A DNA stretch of 64,000 nt, from contig NZ_BSSQ01000008.1 in the NCBI RefSeq assembly GCF_030161375.1, positions 170,108 through 234,107 of the forward strand. Direction: 5' to 3'. A program made the position numbers and the translations under genes. Below are positions 17,075 to 25,229 of the stretch, one piece after another (the stretch's first letter is position 1; the number at the start of each line of letters is the position of its first letter). Source of the stretch: Paenibacillus glycanilyticus (GTDB lineage Bacteria; Bacillota; Bacilli; Paenibacillales; Paenibacillaceae). Under the pieces are notes generated by a model that saw only the letters and a program-made list of their open reading frames with translations, did no database searches and had not been told where the DNA came from.

Positions 17075-19165
17075 TTAGGCTGCCGGCAGCACCGGCTCCG
17101 CCGGTTTTGAAGATTGACGCTTGAAATACAGGAACGTCAAGGCCAAGAATATAACCGCGAAGCTTCCGAGAATAAGCATCTGCTCGCGCATTAGCGAATA
17201 ATCTCCGCTTGCAATAAGCGTCTTGAAACCGGTAATCGCATGGGTCATTGGCAGCCAAGGATTCAGCTTCTGCATCCAGTCCGGCAGCAATTCAAGCGGG
17301 AACGTGCCCGCGCTGGAGGTCAGCTGGAAGATCATTAGTAGCACAACCAAGAACCGGCCCGGATTATCCAGCCAAGTGACAAGCGCTTGGATAATAAAGG
17401 TATAAGCCAGGCTCGTGAGAATCGTGAACAAGACGAACAGAGGAACGCTTGTTACTTCGATCTTGAGCCCGTAGAGCAGAACCGCATCCGCAATCAGCGA
17501 CTGCAGAAGGCTTATGCTTGCATAGGTCAACGTACGGCTGACGAATCGGCCCATCGGCGATGCGCCAAGCGTATAGGATTCGCGAACCGAGAAGACCGTC
17601 GTATACACAAGCGCCCCCATGAAGAGCGCAAGCGACAAGAAGTATGGAGCGATGCCAAGACCGTACCGGTCAAGCTTGTGATCGGCATTTTCCTTGACAA
17701 CTACCGGTTCGGCAAACATATTGACGATGTCGTCGCCGTCTTTGATGTTGCCCGTGTCCGCTGCCGCATCATTCAGTTTTGTCGCAAGCTCGCCGGATCC
17801 GTTCACGAGTTGCTGAGAACCGTCTTTGAGCTGCCCCGCCCCTTGGTCCAGCTGCTTCGACCCGTCGGCAATGCCAGCAACTCCGCCGCTTAACTTGCTT
17901 AATCCGTCTTTCAGCTGCGCGGCGCCGCTATTTGCAGCTTCTGCTCCTACGGCGAGCTGCTGAGCTCCCGCTCCAGCTTCCTTCAGCTTGCCGCCAAATA
18001 CATTAAGGCCGGATGCCAGCTTCTCCTGGCCTTTGCTAAGTTCAGTCGCTCCCGCATACAACTGCTCCTGACCTTGGGCTAGCTTGCCGCTGCCCGCCAG
18101 CAGCTGCTCTTGACCAGCTTGCAACTGCGCGCTGCCTGCGGCCACTTGCTTGCTTGCCGCCAGCAGCTGCTTCAAAGCCTCATTCTCTTGCAGCTCAGGG
18201 GTAGCCGCGATTAACTGCTCAAGCCCTTGCGCAACTTGTTCCGCACCGTCCGCCACCTGTCCGCTTGCGGCAGAAGCTGCCGTCAAGCCCTGCTTCAAGT
18301 CGTCGGCTCCGGCTTTGGAAGCCTTCAGTCCGTCAGCGAGTTGTGACGCTCCGGCCTTCGATTGGTTCGCTCCATCCTGGAGCTGCTGCTCTGCTGCGGA
18401 TAATTGACTCAAACCGTCAGCTAGTCCCGTTGCGCCAGAAGACAATTGGCCGGTACCTTGATTGAGGCTTGATGCGCCGTCATACAGCTTGGAGACGCCA
18501 CCGCTCAACTCGGTAGTGCCGCTTGCCAGCTTGTTCAAATTATCTTTCAATGTCGCAAGACCGTTCTCGAGTTTACCCGCACCGTCTTTCAGCTCGGTTG
18601 CGCCTTCACCCGCTTGACCAAGACCATCGGATATCGTGCCGACTTGTTCAAACATACTGCGAGTGTACGCTTCCGTAATCTGCGTATTGAGCTTAGACCT
18701 TAATTCCTTCATCGCGCTATTACCGATCTGGCCGGCCACAAAGTTATACTGGCTGTTCGGCTCAAAAATCAGCTCTGCCTGCACGGGATTTTCCTGCGTT
18801 AAAGTCGCCGCGTTTTCCGAGAAATTGCTTGGGACGGTAATGGTCATATAATAATCGTTATGCTCCATGCCTTCCTTCGCTTTCTCTTCGCTTACGAAAT
18901 CCCATTTGAAGTTGTCGCTTTTCTTCAGCTCCTCCACAAAATCGCCGCCGACATTCATCGTTTTCCCTTCGTAGTCTGCGCCTTTGTCGAGATTAACGAC
19001 CGCAACCGGCAGCTTGCTCGTCTGGCCGTAAGGGTCCATCGAACCATCGATCAAAATGCTGCTGTACAGCATCGGGAGCAAAGCGACGCCAAGAAAAGAC
19101 AAGAGCAGCATCCGTTTGGTCGCTAATGTTCTCATGTCTTTCAAGAAGACTTGAATCGGTCTCAT
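17075..19165 (-). CDS. YhgE/Pip domain ABC-2-type membrane protein
   Basis: A 696-residue protein with one N-terminal membrane helix (LLSFLGVALLPMLYSSILI), a soluble YhgE-type domain (VAVVNLDKG, then a long extracellular region) and about five helices after residue 510. Residues 190-500 consist of repeated heptad- or undecapeptide-like units of the form L-x-x-G-x-x-x-L-x-x-G, such as LKDGAGKLENGLATL. These form the long coiled rod typical of this family (Lactococcus phage infection protein Pip, Bacillus YhgE). ATG 19165 lies nine bases after AAGGA; an upstream GTG at 19171 is possible. The neighbouring TetR gene and shared operator imply repression. The substrate is unknown. Confidence 0.88.
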   Translation of the reverse strand: MRPIQVFLKDMRTLATKRMLLLSFLGVALLPMLYSSILIDGSMDPYGQTSKLPVAVVNLDKGADYEGKTMNVGGDFVEELKKSDNFKWDFVSEEKAKEGMEHNDYYMTITVPSNFSENAATLTQENPVQAELIFEPNSQYNFVAGQIGNSAMKELRSKLNTQITEAYTRSMFEQVGTISDGLGQAGEGATELKDGAGKLENGLATLKDNLNKLASGTTELSGGVSKLYDGASSLNQGTGQLSSGATGLADGLSQLSAAEQQLQDGANQSKAGASQLADGLKASKAGADDLKQGLTAASAASGQVADGAEQVAQGLEQLIAATPELQENEALKQLLAASKQVAAGSAQLQAGQEQLLAGSGKLAQGQEQLYAGATELSKGQEKLASGLNVFGGKLKEAGAGAQQLAVGAEAANSGAAQLKDGLSKLSGGVAGIADGSKQLDQGAGQLKDGSQQLVNGSGELATKLNDAAADTGNIKDGDDIVNMFAEPVVVKENADHKLDRYGLGIAPYFLSLALFMGALVYTTVFSVRESYTLGASPMGRFVSRTLTYASISLLQSLIADAVLLYGLKIEVTSVPLFVLFTILTSLAYTFIIQALVTWLDNPGRFLVVLLMIFQLTSSAGTFPLELLPDWMQKLNPWLPMTHAITGFKTLIASGDYSLMREQMLILGSFAVIFLALTFLYFKRQSSKPAEPVLPAA

Positions 19166-19195
19166 GTTCACACTTCCTTCTTCCTCTTGAATAAT

Positions 19196-19218
19196 TGACT
19201 AAATTCGTATTTCGGTCA
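19196..19218. promoter_or_regulatory. Operator-like palindrome before the YhgE/Pip gene
   Basis: TGACTAAA and TTTCGGTCA are imperfect inverted half-sites around a 6-bp centre. The same half-sites occur at 19895-19925 before the TetR gene. Two matching palindromes before a TetR gene and its neighbour suggest that both genes are controlled by this repressor. Confidence 0.65.
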
Positions 19219-19234
19219 TTTTAGACCAAAAAAA

Positions 19235-19250
19235 CAGCCCTTTCAGGCTG
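19235..19250 (-). terminator. Terminator of the TetR gene
   Basis: CAGCC (19235-19239) pairs with GGCTG (19246-19250), with an A-run at 19228-19234 giving a T-tract on the minus strand. It lies immediately after the stop codon. Confidence 0.65.
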
Positions 19251-19256
19251 GAATTT

Positions 19257-19853
19257 TCACGATCGAACTTCTTTCATAATCCCTTGCGTGATCAGCATCG
19301 TCAGATTTTCCTTAATCTGCTCTTTCGTCAGCGGTTCGTTATGCGACTTGTTCCACTCGGAGGCAAGACCTAGATACAACCGGAAAATCATATACGAGGT
19401 TATCGTCGTATCGCATTCCCGAACTTCGCCTTTTTGAATGGCGGCATCCAGCTTTTGCTTCAGGAAATCGAGCATGAACTGTTCCACGCGGCGAATGCCT
19501 TCAAGCGCCTGCACGGTGCCAATATCCCGAACCTCTTGCCCCAGCTTCGCAAACAACTCATGATCCGAACGGAACTCCAGGATAGAATCAAGCAAGCTGA
19601 ACACGCTATGAATAAATGAGCTTTCGCTGCCATCGCGATCGAGTCCGCAGCTCAACGCTTCTTTCAATTCGATCTCGGCTTTGTTCAATATCGCTTCGAA
19701 CAATTCTTCCTTCGTCTTGAAAAAAGTATAAATCGTGCCTTTGCCTACGCTTGCGATCTTGGATACCAAATCCATTGTGGTCGCTTTATAGCCAAATTGC
19801 GCAAACGACTGCGTCGCTGCTTTCAATATTAATGCTTTGCGGTCAATGGACAT
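19257..19853 (-). CDS. TetR/AcrR family regulator
   Basis: A 198-residue repressor. Residues 8-55 form the TetR DNA-binding domain (ILKAATQSFAQFGYKATTMD, then GKGTIYTFFKTKEELFEAIL). The C-terminal helical domain has no recognised ligand signature. It lies upstream of the YhgE/Pip gene on the same strand, separated from it by its terminator and operator site. A second, longer operator-like site sits in its own leader at 19895-19925. The likely arrangement is autorepression plus control of the membrane protein, as is common for this family. The ligand is unknown. Confidence 0.92.
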   Translation of the reverse strand: MSIDRKALILKAATQSFAQFGYKATTMDLVSKIASVGKGTIYTFFKTKEELFEAILNKAEIELKEALSCGLDRDGSESSFIHSVFSLLDSILEFRSDHELFAKLGQEVRDIGTVQALEGIRRVEQFMLDFLKQKLDAAIQKGEVRECDTTITSYMIFRLYLGLASEWNKSHNEPLTKEQIKENLTMLITQGIMKEVRS

Positions 19854-19894
19854 GAATCCTCTCTCCTCTCGTTCCTCATCGTCGCCAATGATAC

Positions 19895-19925
19895 TGACTA
19901 ATTTTCAATTCCGGTCATTTAGTCA
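19895..19925. promoter_or_regulatory. Operator-like site before the TetR gene
   Basis: TGACTAAT, CGGTCA and TTTAGTCA give three half-sites, two of them inverted. The motif is shared with 19196-19218. It lies about 40 bases upstream of the TetR start codon, a normal position for autorepression. Confidence 0.65.
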
Positions 19926-20032
19926 CGAACCTTTTATATCATACCCCAAATGAAAGTGCAACTTTTCCTTGCATCCATGCGTACAATCAAAGTACATTTA
20001 ACCCATATCATGGAAGCATCGGAGGAGCAAGT

Positions 20033-20431
20033 ATGATCAACAGCAACTTTGGCCAGCCGGTGGGATTTGATCTGATGTTTACGATTGTTCCCATCATCAT
20101 TGTAATTGGATTCGTCATCGTCATCGGGACTGTCGTATTCCGCGGCATCAAATATGCCAAAAACGCAACTTCGCCTAAGGAATCGGTCTTCGCCCGCGTC
20201 GTGTCCAAACGGATGGACGTACGGCAGAACTCCCACAATCATAATGGTCAAATCAGCCATTCTTCCCGAACTTATTATTACATCACGCTCGAGTTCGATA
20301 ACGGCGAACGGCAAGAATTCATGGACGTCAAAAATCTGTTTGGTCTCGTTGCCGAAGGCGATACCGGTTATGCCGCAACGCAAGGGGAATGGATTATCGC
20401 TTTCCAGCGAAATAATGGAGCAACGATGTAA
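20033..20431 (+). CDS. DUF2500 family membrane protein
   Basis: A 132-residue protein with one N-terminal membrane helix (residues 14-36, FTIVPIIIVIGFVIVIGTVVF). A soluble domain follows, with ESVFARVVSKRMDV, TYYYITLEFDNGERQEF and GLVAEGDTG, the pattern of DUF2500, which is of unknown function. The start follows CGGAGGAGCAAGT at a good distance. It ends two bases before the LacI gene on the other strand, with no clear terminator between them. Confidence 0.8.
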   Translation: MINSNFGQPVGFDLMFTIVPIIIVIGFVIVIGTVVFRGIKYAKNATSPKESVFARVVSKRMDVRQNSHNHNGQISHSSRTYYYITLEFDNGERQEFMDVKNLFGLVAEGDTGYAATQGEWIIAFQRNNGATM

Positions 20432-20432
20432 C

Positions 20433-21470
20433 TTAATTATTCGCTTGGATGGTACCGCCCATACGCAGATCTGGCGCTGTGCTGCAGCGGACAGCAGGAT
20501 ATTCGGGATGCTTGAGCATTTGCCCCAGCACCTCGACCGCTGCCGTGCACAGTGCTTTTTTATTGACCGCCATCGTAGTAAGCGGAGGATTCGACTCTGC
20601 CGACATGGCAAGGCCGTCAAAGCCGATCACCGACACTTCCCCCGGAACGTTCACGCCCCTCTTCTCCAGTTCCTTCATCAAGAGCAAGGCGATCCGGTCA
20701 TTCCCGCAAAAAACGGCCGAAGGATATTCCCCCTCCGCAAACCGGTCGCAATAAGCAACAAGCTCCTCTTGCGTCTCTCCGAAACCTTCCGATTCCAGGA
20801 GACATAGGGTAAAGTCCGGCTGAAGTTTATGCTGAAGCATAGCTTTCGTATAACCAAACCAACGTTCTTCATGGCTGGTCGTCAAATTAACCGGCGCTAT
20901 GCAGCCGATTCTCCGATGACCCGCTTCTATCAAGAGTTGAACCGCTTCAGAGGCTCCTTCAATATTGGCGGAAGTAACCGCTGGCGCATCGATCTCCCGG
21001 TAATAGGAGTCAAAGAGCAGCATCGGCTTCGTAAGCGTCTGCTGCACTTTAACGATATAGTCCTTCTCCAATATGCCAAACGCAATAATCCCCTGGTACT
21101 CCATATGAATAACCAGCTCGGGAAGAATCAGCTCCCGCTCCTGGTCGATGCTGATCCTCATAATAACCGCGCTGTAGCCTTCCTCTTGCAACTGCCGGTC
21201 AAGCCCCCAAATCAAATCATGATAAAACAATAAATGCTCATGGTCTTCATGGCTCATAATTCTCTCCGGAACAAGAACGAGAATGGGAGCGCGGACAGAG
21301 GACTGCCCTGCGTCCAGAGGGTAACCGACCTCCAGCGCCGTTTGAATGATCAGCTGCTTCAGCTCTTCGCCAATCCCTTTTTTATTCGCTAACGCGAGTG
21401 ATACGGCATTACGGGAAATGCCAAGTTTATCCGCGATCGTCTGCATGGATATTTTTTTAGGCCGGGGCAT
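20433..21470 (-). CDS. LacI family regulator
   Basis: A 345-residue repressor. The helix-turn-helix is at residues 9-30 (MQTIADKLGISRNAVSLALA), followed by a periplasmic-binding-protein-like effector domain with VLVPERIM, GIIAFGILEKDYI, IGCIAPV, AVFCGNDRIALLLMKELEKRG and VIGFDGLAMS. ATG 21470 is preceded by AAGGAAGTAGAAG. It is divergent from manA, and the intervening 100 bases hold a palindrome. It probably controls manA and the fructokinase in response to a sugar. The exact effector cannot be read from sequence. Confidence 0.9.
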   Translation of the reverse strand: MPRPKKISMQTIADKLGISRNAVSLALANKKGIGEELKQLIIQTALEVGYPLDAGQSSVRAPILVLVPERIMSHEDHEHLLFYHDLIWGLDRQLQEEGYSAVIMRISIDQERELILPELVIHMEYQGIIAFGILEKDYIVKVQQTLTKPMLLFDSYYREIDAPAVTSANIEGASEAVQLLIEAGHRRIGCIAPVNLTTSHEERWFGYTKAMLQHKLQPDFTLCLLESEGFGETQEELVAYCDRFAEGEYPSAVFCGNDRIALLLMKELEKRGVNVPGEVSVIGFDGLAMSAESNPPLTTMAVNKKALCTAAVEVLGQMLKHPEYPAVRCSTAPDLRMGGTIQANN

Positions 21471-21502
21471 TCTTCTACTTCCTTCAACGGTATGGTATAA
21501 TC

Positions 21503-21544
21503 AATTTACTTTACAAATATTTATTTTGTCAAGTTTAGTAAAGT
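21503..21544. promoter_or_regulatory. Promoter and operator-like palindrome between lacI-type gene and manA
   Basis: On the minus strand TTGACA (21527-21532) lies 18 bases from TAAATT (21503-21508), a candidate promoter for the LacI gene. Overlapping it, ACTTTACAAA (21508-21517) and TTTGTCAAGT (21525-21534) are inverted with one mismatch around 7 bp, and a further half-site GTAAAGT lies at 21538-21544. This is a natural place for LacI-type autorepression and control of manA. Confidence 0.6.
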
Positions 21545-21572
21545 TTTATTTAAAACCTTGGAGGGATCAAGA

Positions 21573-22520
21573 TTGGCGAATCAACCGATTTTCCTGGAAC
21601 CTGTATTTCAAGAACGCATTTGGGGCGGCAAACAGCTGAGAGAACAATTCAATTACGATATTCCATCCGACCGTACCGGCGAATGCTGGGCTGTGTCCGC
21701 TCATCCGAACGGTCAAAGCATCGTTCATAACGGACCATATAAAGGACTGAAACTTGGAGAGCTCTGGGAGCAGCAGCCGCAATTGTTCGGATCAAACGCT
21801 TCTAAATTTCCTTTGCTGACCAAAATTCTGGACGCTTCCGACGATTTGTCCGTTCAAGTCCATCCCGACGATGCTTATGCTCAAGTGAACGAGAACGGCG
21901 AGCTTGGCAAAACCGAATGCTGGTACATTCTAGGCTGCGAGCCTGGAGCTGAAATTATTTACGGCCACCATGCGGCTACAAAAGAACAATTCAAGCAAAT
22001 GGTTGACGCTGGCCAGTGGGACAAGCTTCTTACTCGCGTAACCGTGAAACCGGGCGACTTCTTCTATGTGCCAAGCGGTACGCTTCATGCGCTCGGCAAA
22101 GGCATCCAAGTGCTTGAAACCCAACAAAGCTCGGACACGACCTACCGGATTTATGATTACGACCGGAAGGACGATAAAGGCAATACCCGCGAACTGCATC
22201 TGGACAAAGGCATTGAAGTGACGACCGTTCCTCATGTTGGAGCGGAAACAACGTTCTCTACCGAAACGGTTGGCGATACGTTGGTGACGACGTTTGTATC
22301 GAACAGCTTCTTTACCGTTCAGAAGTGGAACACAAATGGCGAAAGCTCCTTCCCTGAGCAAGCTCAATTTGTGATCTGCAGCGTGCTTGACGGTGCGGGC
22401 GAATTGGACAATGCTACGGGCAGCTATCCGCTGAAAAAAGGCGACCATTTCATTCTTCCGCTTGGCTTTGGCGCGTTTACGCTCCGCGGCGAGCTTGAAT
22501 TTATTATCTCTCACGAATAA
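21573..22520 (+). CDS. manA: Type I mannose-6-phosphate isomerase
   Basis: Interconverts mannose 6-phosphate and fructose 6-phosphate, using zinc. The 315-residue product is the short Bacillus type. It has the N-terminal ERIWGGKQL, GECWAVSAHPNGQS, the zinc-site region VQVHPDDAYA with KTECWYIL, and TLHALGKGIQVLETQQSSDTTYR in shorter form QQSSDTTYRIYDYDR near the active site. TTG 21573, seven bases after GGAGG, is the start; the frame's earlier TTG at 21558 overlaps the binding site. It is likely co-regulated with the downstream fructokinase. Confidence 0.93.
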   Translation: MANQPIFLEPVFQERIWGGKQLREQFNYDIPSDRTGECWAVSAHPNGQSIVHNGPYKGLKLGELWEQQPQLFGSNASKFPLLTKILDASDDLSVQVHPDDAYAQVNENGELGKTECWYILGCEPGAEIIYGHHAATKEQFKQMVDAGQWDKLLTRVTVKPGDFFYVPSGTLHALGKGIQVLETQQSSDTTYRIYDYDRKDDKGNTRELHLDKGIEVTTVPHVGAETTFSTETVGDTLVTTFVSNSFFTVQKWNTNGESSFPEQAQFVICSVLDGAGELDNATGSYPLKKGDHFILPLGFGAFTLRGELEFIISHE

Positions 22521-22527
22521 CAAAACC

Positions 22528-22624
22528 ATTGTTTCACCTTTGTATGGCAATTCATTGGCGTATGCTTACGAAGTATGAATTACCACAAAACGGTTATTGT
22601 TTCACCTTTGTATGGCAATTCATT
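22528..22624. repeat. 29-bp direct repeats flanking an inverted copy of the dispersed hairpin
   Basis: An exact 29-bp direct repeat starting ATTGTTTCACC and ending CAATTCATT lies at 22528-22556 and 22596-22624, in the manA-fructokinase gap. Between them, GCTTACGAAG and ATGAATTACCAC (22564-22586) are the inverted counterpart of the copies at 11.3 and 16.9 kb. GGCAATTCAT also pairs with ATGAATTACC. The second direct repeat ends only a few bases before the ribosome binding site of the fructokinase. Confidence 0.85.
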
Positions 22625-22640
22625 TTAGGAGGAGACAACC

Positions 22641-23522
22641 TTGCGTATTGGAGCTATTGAAGCAGGCGGAACAAAGTTTGTATGCGGGATTGGCAATGAA
22701 CATGGCGAGATTGAAGAACGGATCAGCTTGCCAACGGAGCTTCCGGAATCTACCCTTCGCGAAGTATTGAACTACTTCCGCGATAAGCAAGTGGAAGCGA
22801 TTGGGATCGGTACGTTTGGACCTATCGACATCGACTCGTCCAGCCCCACTTACGGATTTGTGACCACTACTCCAAAGCCGGGCTGGTCCGGCTTTGATTT
22901 CCTTGGAACGATGAAACGCGAGCTCCCTGTCCCTTATGGCTGGGATACCGACGTTAACGCGGCCGCGTTTGGCGAAGCCAAATGGGGTGCTGCCAAAGGT
23001 CTTAACAGCGCTCTTTATTACACGGTAGGCACCGGAATCGGCGTTGGCGTCTACTCGGAAGGCAAGCTTGTCCACGGCCTGCTTCACCCGGAAGGCGGCC
23101 ATGTATTGACCCGCAGACATCCCGAAGATACGTATGCCGGCTTCTGCCCTTATCATGGCGACTGCCTCGAAGGCATGGCAGCGGGTCCTGCGCTTGGACA
23201 ACGCTGGGGCGTGAAGGGCGATGAGCTGACGAAGGATCATCCGGCTTGGCCTATGCAGGCATTCTACCTCGGACAAGCGATTTCCAGCGCGATCCTGCTG
23301 CTGTCTCCGAAGAAAGTCATTCTCGGCGGCGGCGTTATGCATCAGGAGCAGTTGTTCCCGATGATTCGCGCGGAAGTGCAGAAGAATCTGAACGGCTACG
23401 CTTCCCATAAATCGCTGCTCGAAGAGATCGACTCTTACATCGTACCGCCAGGACTTGGCGACAATGCCGGACTTTGCGGATCCATCGCGCTTGGCATCGA
23501 CGCATTGGAACAGCAGAAATAA
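22641..23522 (+). CDS. ROK family fructokinase
   Basis: A 293-residue sugar kinase. The ATP site is AIEAGGTKFVCGIG at the N-terminus. The sugar site includes TFGPIDID and the DTDVNAAAFGEAKWG segment. The ROK zinc site is present (EGGHVLTRRHPED, GFCPYHGDCLEG). It closely matches Bacillus fructokinases of the GmuE/YdhR type, which act on fructose and sometimes mannose. The start is TTG 22641, ten bases after AGGAGGAG. It follows manA, so the pair can feed fructose and mannose into fructose 6-phosphate. Confidence 0.92.
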   Translation: MRIGAIEAGGTKFVCGIGNEHGEIEERISLPTELPESTLREVLNYFRDKQVEAIGIGTFGPIDIDSSSPTYGFVTTTPKPGWSGFDFLGTMKRELPVPYGWDTDVNAAAFGEAKWGAAKGLNSALYYTVGTGIGVGVYSEGKLVHGLLHPEGGHVLTRRHPEDTYAGFCPYHGDCLEGMAAGPALGQRWGVKGDELTKDHPAWPMQAFYLGQAISSAILLLSPKKVILGGGVMHQEQLFPMIRAEVQKNLNGYASHKSLLEEIDSYIVPPGLGDNAGLCGSIALGIDALEQQK

Positions 23523-23524
23523 GC

Positions 23525-23569
23525 AAAAGGCCCTGCCGGGATTCGCAAACACCGGTAGGGCCTTTTTTT
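23525..23569 (+). terminator. Terminator of the manA-fructokinase unit
   Basis: AAAGGCCCT and CCGG at the left pair with CCGG and AGGGCCTTT at the right, followed by seven T. It lies right after the fructokinase stop codon and overlaps the end of the convergent gene. Confidence 0.9.
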
Positions 23570-24171
23570 CACAGGTCGCTAAATATGATTTCTTTGCCGG
23601 TTGGCTGTTTCCTTAGCGGCCTTTCATATTCTCTGAAGGCGAGCGCCATTCCGCTAAGATCATCGGGGAGAGCCGGCGTTACCACAAAAGCATAAGCGGC
23701 ATTAGCGCCGGAACTTGTTCCCTGGTCGATATAGCTGTCATAACCTTCTCCGAGCTCCAACTCGAGATGAAGGTGCTTGCGGGACAGCTCTTCTTCCCGC
23801 TCCCTGTAATCGCCATGTATGCTCAAGTTCACGATACTCGCATTGTCGTATTGTTTAATGCCCGATAACGTGTAGATCTGGTTGTCCAGCTCGACAAACG
23901 AGAGGATGGGCACATACTTCCGGAACCCCGAAGGCTCCACCACGGGCAGATAAGCTTCTTCGTTCATTAATACGCTAAATACGGTTTTCAAGAAATCCGG
24001 GTACAAACGATAACGTTCCGCCCAGCTTTCAATGCTGTTAAATGGGGGATAACCGGGATTCTGGTTCGACATCTCTCTTCGTTCTTCCAGCAAAGCGCAG
24101 AGCTGTTCGTCGATTTTGAATAAACGCGCATCATAGTGGTCGGTTGGCCTTTTCATTGGTAAACGTTTCAT
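23569..24171 (-). CDS. Uncharacterised 200-residue protein
   Basis: I do not recognise the family with certainty. The first 35 residues (DARLFKIDEQLCALLEERREM) form an amphipathic helix similar in pattern to the first helix of chorismate-mutase-like proteins. The rest (LPVVEPSGFRKYVPILSFVEL and a C-terminal strand-rich part) does not match that fold, so this is not a chorismate mutase call. The start ATG follows GGAGAGGGATTAGT. No membrane segment or signal peptide is visible. It is transcribed after the small membrane protein at 24188-24403, 16 bases away. Confidence 0.75.
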   Translation of the reverse strand: MKRLPMKRPTDHYDARLFKIDEQLCALLEERREMSNQNPGYPPFNSIESWAERYRLYPDFLKTVFSVLMNEEAYLPVVEPSGFRKYVPILSFVELDNQIYTLSGIKQYDNASIVNLSIHGDYREREEELSRKHLHLELELGEGYDSYIDQGTSSGANAAYAFVVTPALPDDLSGMALAFREYERPLRKQPTGKEIIFSDL

Positions 24172-24187
24172 ACTAATCCCTCTCCTT

Positions 24188-24403
24188 CTATGATCTGAGC
24201 GTTCCCAAATCTCCGGTAATAAGAATATAAACCCCCAAGCCTAGTACAAGCACAGCACCAAATCTACTTACAAAGATGTATTGGTCACTAGGTTCAGCTT
24301 TGCCGTCGTAAGCCCAGCCATGTTTCATATGCCAGCTTATGGACGGAAAAAAGCTGCCCAGAACACCCGCTATTATAAGAATAATCGAAATGAAAACGAC
24401 CAC
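24188..24403 (-). CDS. Small two-helix membrane protein, possibly DUF6199-like
   Basis: A 71-residue protein with two membrane helices (about residues 1-22 and 48-65) joined by a loop with SWHMKHGWAYDGKAEPSDQY. The W, GW and EPS pattern resembles small membrane proteins filed under DUF6199, though I cannot confirm this. GTG 24403 is the likely start, eight bases after GGAGATG. It precedes the 200-residue gene on the same strand. Confidence 0.6.
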   Translation of the reverse strand: MVVFISIILIIAGVLGSFFPSISWHMKHGWAYDGKAEPSDQYIFVSRFGAVLVLGLGVYILITGDLGTLRS

Positions 24404-24657
24404 GTCATCATCTCCACATATGAGTTGCCAAACAAACGGGACAAGGCCCTCACCGATCGGATAGACATGACGGAGAAGGCCTGAAGTATCTTTTAATATA
24501 ATCGACGGACAAGCGTTTGAAAATACCCTTTTTTTGTTATTTATATTAATTTATCAACTATTTTTCATTTATGATCCCGGAACCCCTTCGGTAGACAGAA
24601 GCTCTATCATCCTGTAATCTATTGGGACACAATATAGCAAATGCGGAGGTGCCGAAC
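24404..24657. other. Intergenic region upstream of hxlR
   Basis: About 250 bases between divergent genes. AT-rich sequence at about 24530-24570 (TTATTTATATTAATTTATC) may carry the hxlR promoter. I see no convincing gene. An imperfect duplication of AAGGCC around 24441 and 24477 is present but short. Confidence 0.4.
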
Positions 24658-25053
24658 ATGGCGAAAGATATTCGTTCCCGAATTGAGATTGATCAGATCA
24701 ACTGTGAGAAAGAACTAACCCTGGCGTTGATCGGAGGCAAGTGGAAGCTTATTATCCTCTGGCATCTGGGCATCGACGGCACAAAAAGGTTCAGCGAGCT
24801 TCAGAAGCTCATTCCCCATATTACGCAAAAGATTCTGACCAACCAGCTCCGCGAACTGGAGGAAGACCAGCTTGTTGAACGGACCGTCTATCCGGTTGTT
24901 CCGCCCAAGGTTGAATATAAGCTGACGCCGCATGGAGAAAGCTTGGTCCCGATTCTGAAGCTGATGTACAACTGGGGCAAACATTACGGCGAAGAGGTGC
25001 TTGGAAGAGTCTCGGATTCGGAGCCGGTCGCGTTGCAAGCAGCAGAAAATTAA
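24658..25053 (+). CDS. hxlR: HxlR family winged-helix regulator
   Basis: A 131-residue regulator of the HxlR/MarR-like class: the domain runs from [22 protein letters not shown] through [21 protein letters not shown] to [15 protein letters not shown] cysteine lies at the start of the domain (INCEKELT); in Bacillus subtilis HxlR the matching region senses formaldehyde-related signals and activates hxlAB. The start is ATG 24658, after CGGAGGTGCCGAAC. Its position directly before hxlAB supports that role here. A terminator separates it from hxlA, so hxlA has its own promoter. Confidence 0.9.
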   Translation: MAKDIRSRIEIDQINCEKELTLALIGGKWKLIILWHLGIDGTKRFSELQKLIPHITQKILTNQLRELEEDQLVERTVYPVVPPKVEYKLTPHGESLVPILKLMYNWGKHYGEEVLGRVSDSEPVALQAAEN

Positions 25054-25079
25054 ATCGGATATTTCACGACAAAATCCCG

Positions 25080-25106
25080 CAGACTCCGCATGGAGTCTGT
25101 TTTTTT
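25080..25106 (+). terminator. Terminator of hxlR
   Basis: CAGACTCC (25080-25087) pairs with GGAGTCTG (25092-25099), followed by seven T. Confidence 0.9.
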
Positions 25107-25127
25107 GCGCGTTACAGTTTCCTGCAG

Positions 25128-25173
25128 GATACCGACTTACTTGAAAGTGCGTACTTCCGTAAAATCCGGTATC
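25128..25173. promoter_or_regulatory. Possible HxlR operator before hxlA
   Basis: GATACCG (25128-25134) and CGGTATC (25167-25173) are exact inverted repeats. Within them TTACTTGAAAGT and ACTTCCGTAA are inverted and imperfect. The region lies 60-100 bases upstream of hxlA, where activator sites are known in Bacillus subtilis. Confidence 0.45.
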
Positions 25174-25229
25174 GCCCTAATATGAACTCATCGCTTTCAA
25201 ACACTTCAATTAAAGGAGAGATTCTTATT

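Noticed and set aside
20033..20620. Other frames overlapping the DUF2500 gene and the end of the LacI gene
   Set aside because: They have no binding sites and the real genes account for the sequence with matching domains.
22620..23552. Minus-strand open frame of 310 codons over the fructokinase gene
   Set aside because: Shadow frame with basic, low-complexity product; the plus strand holds a complete ROK kinase.
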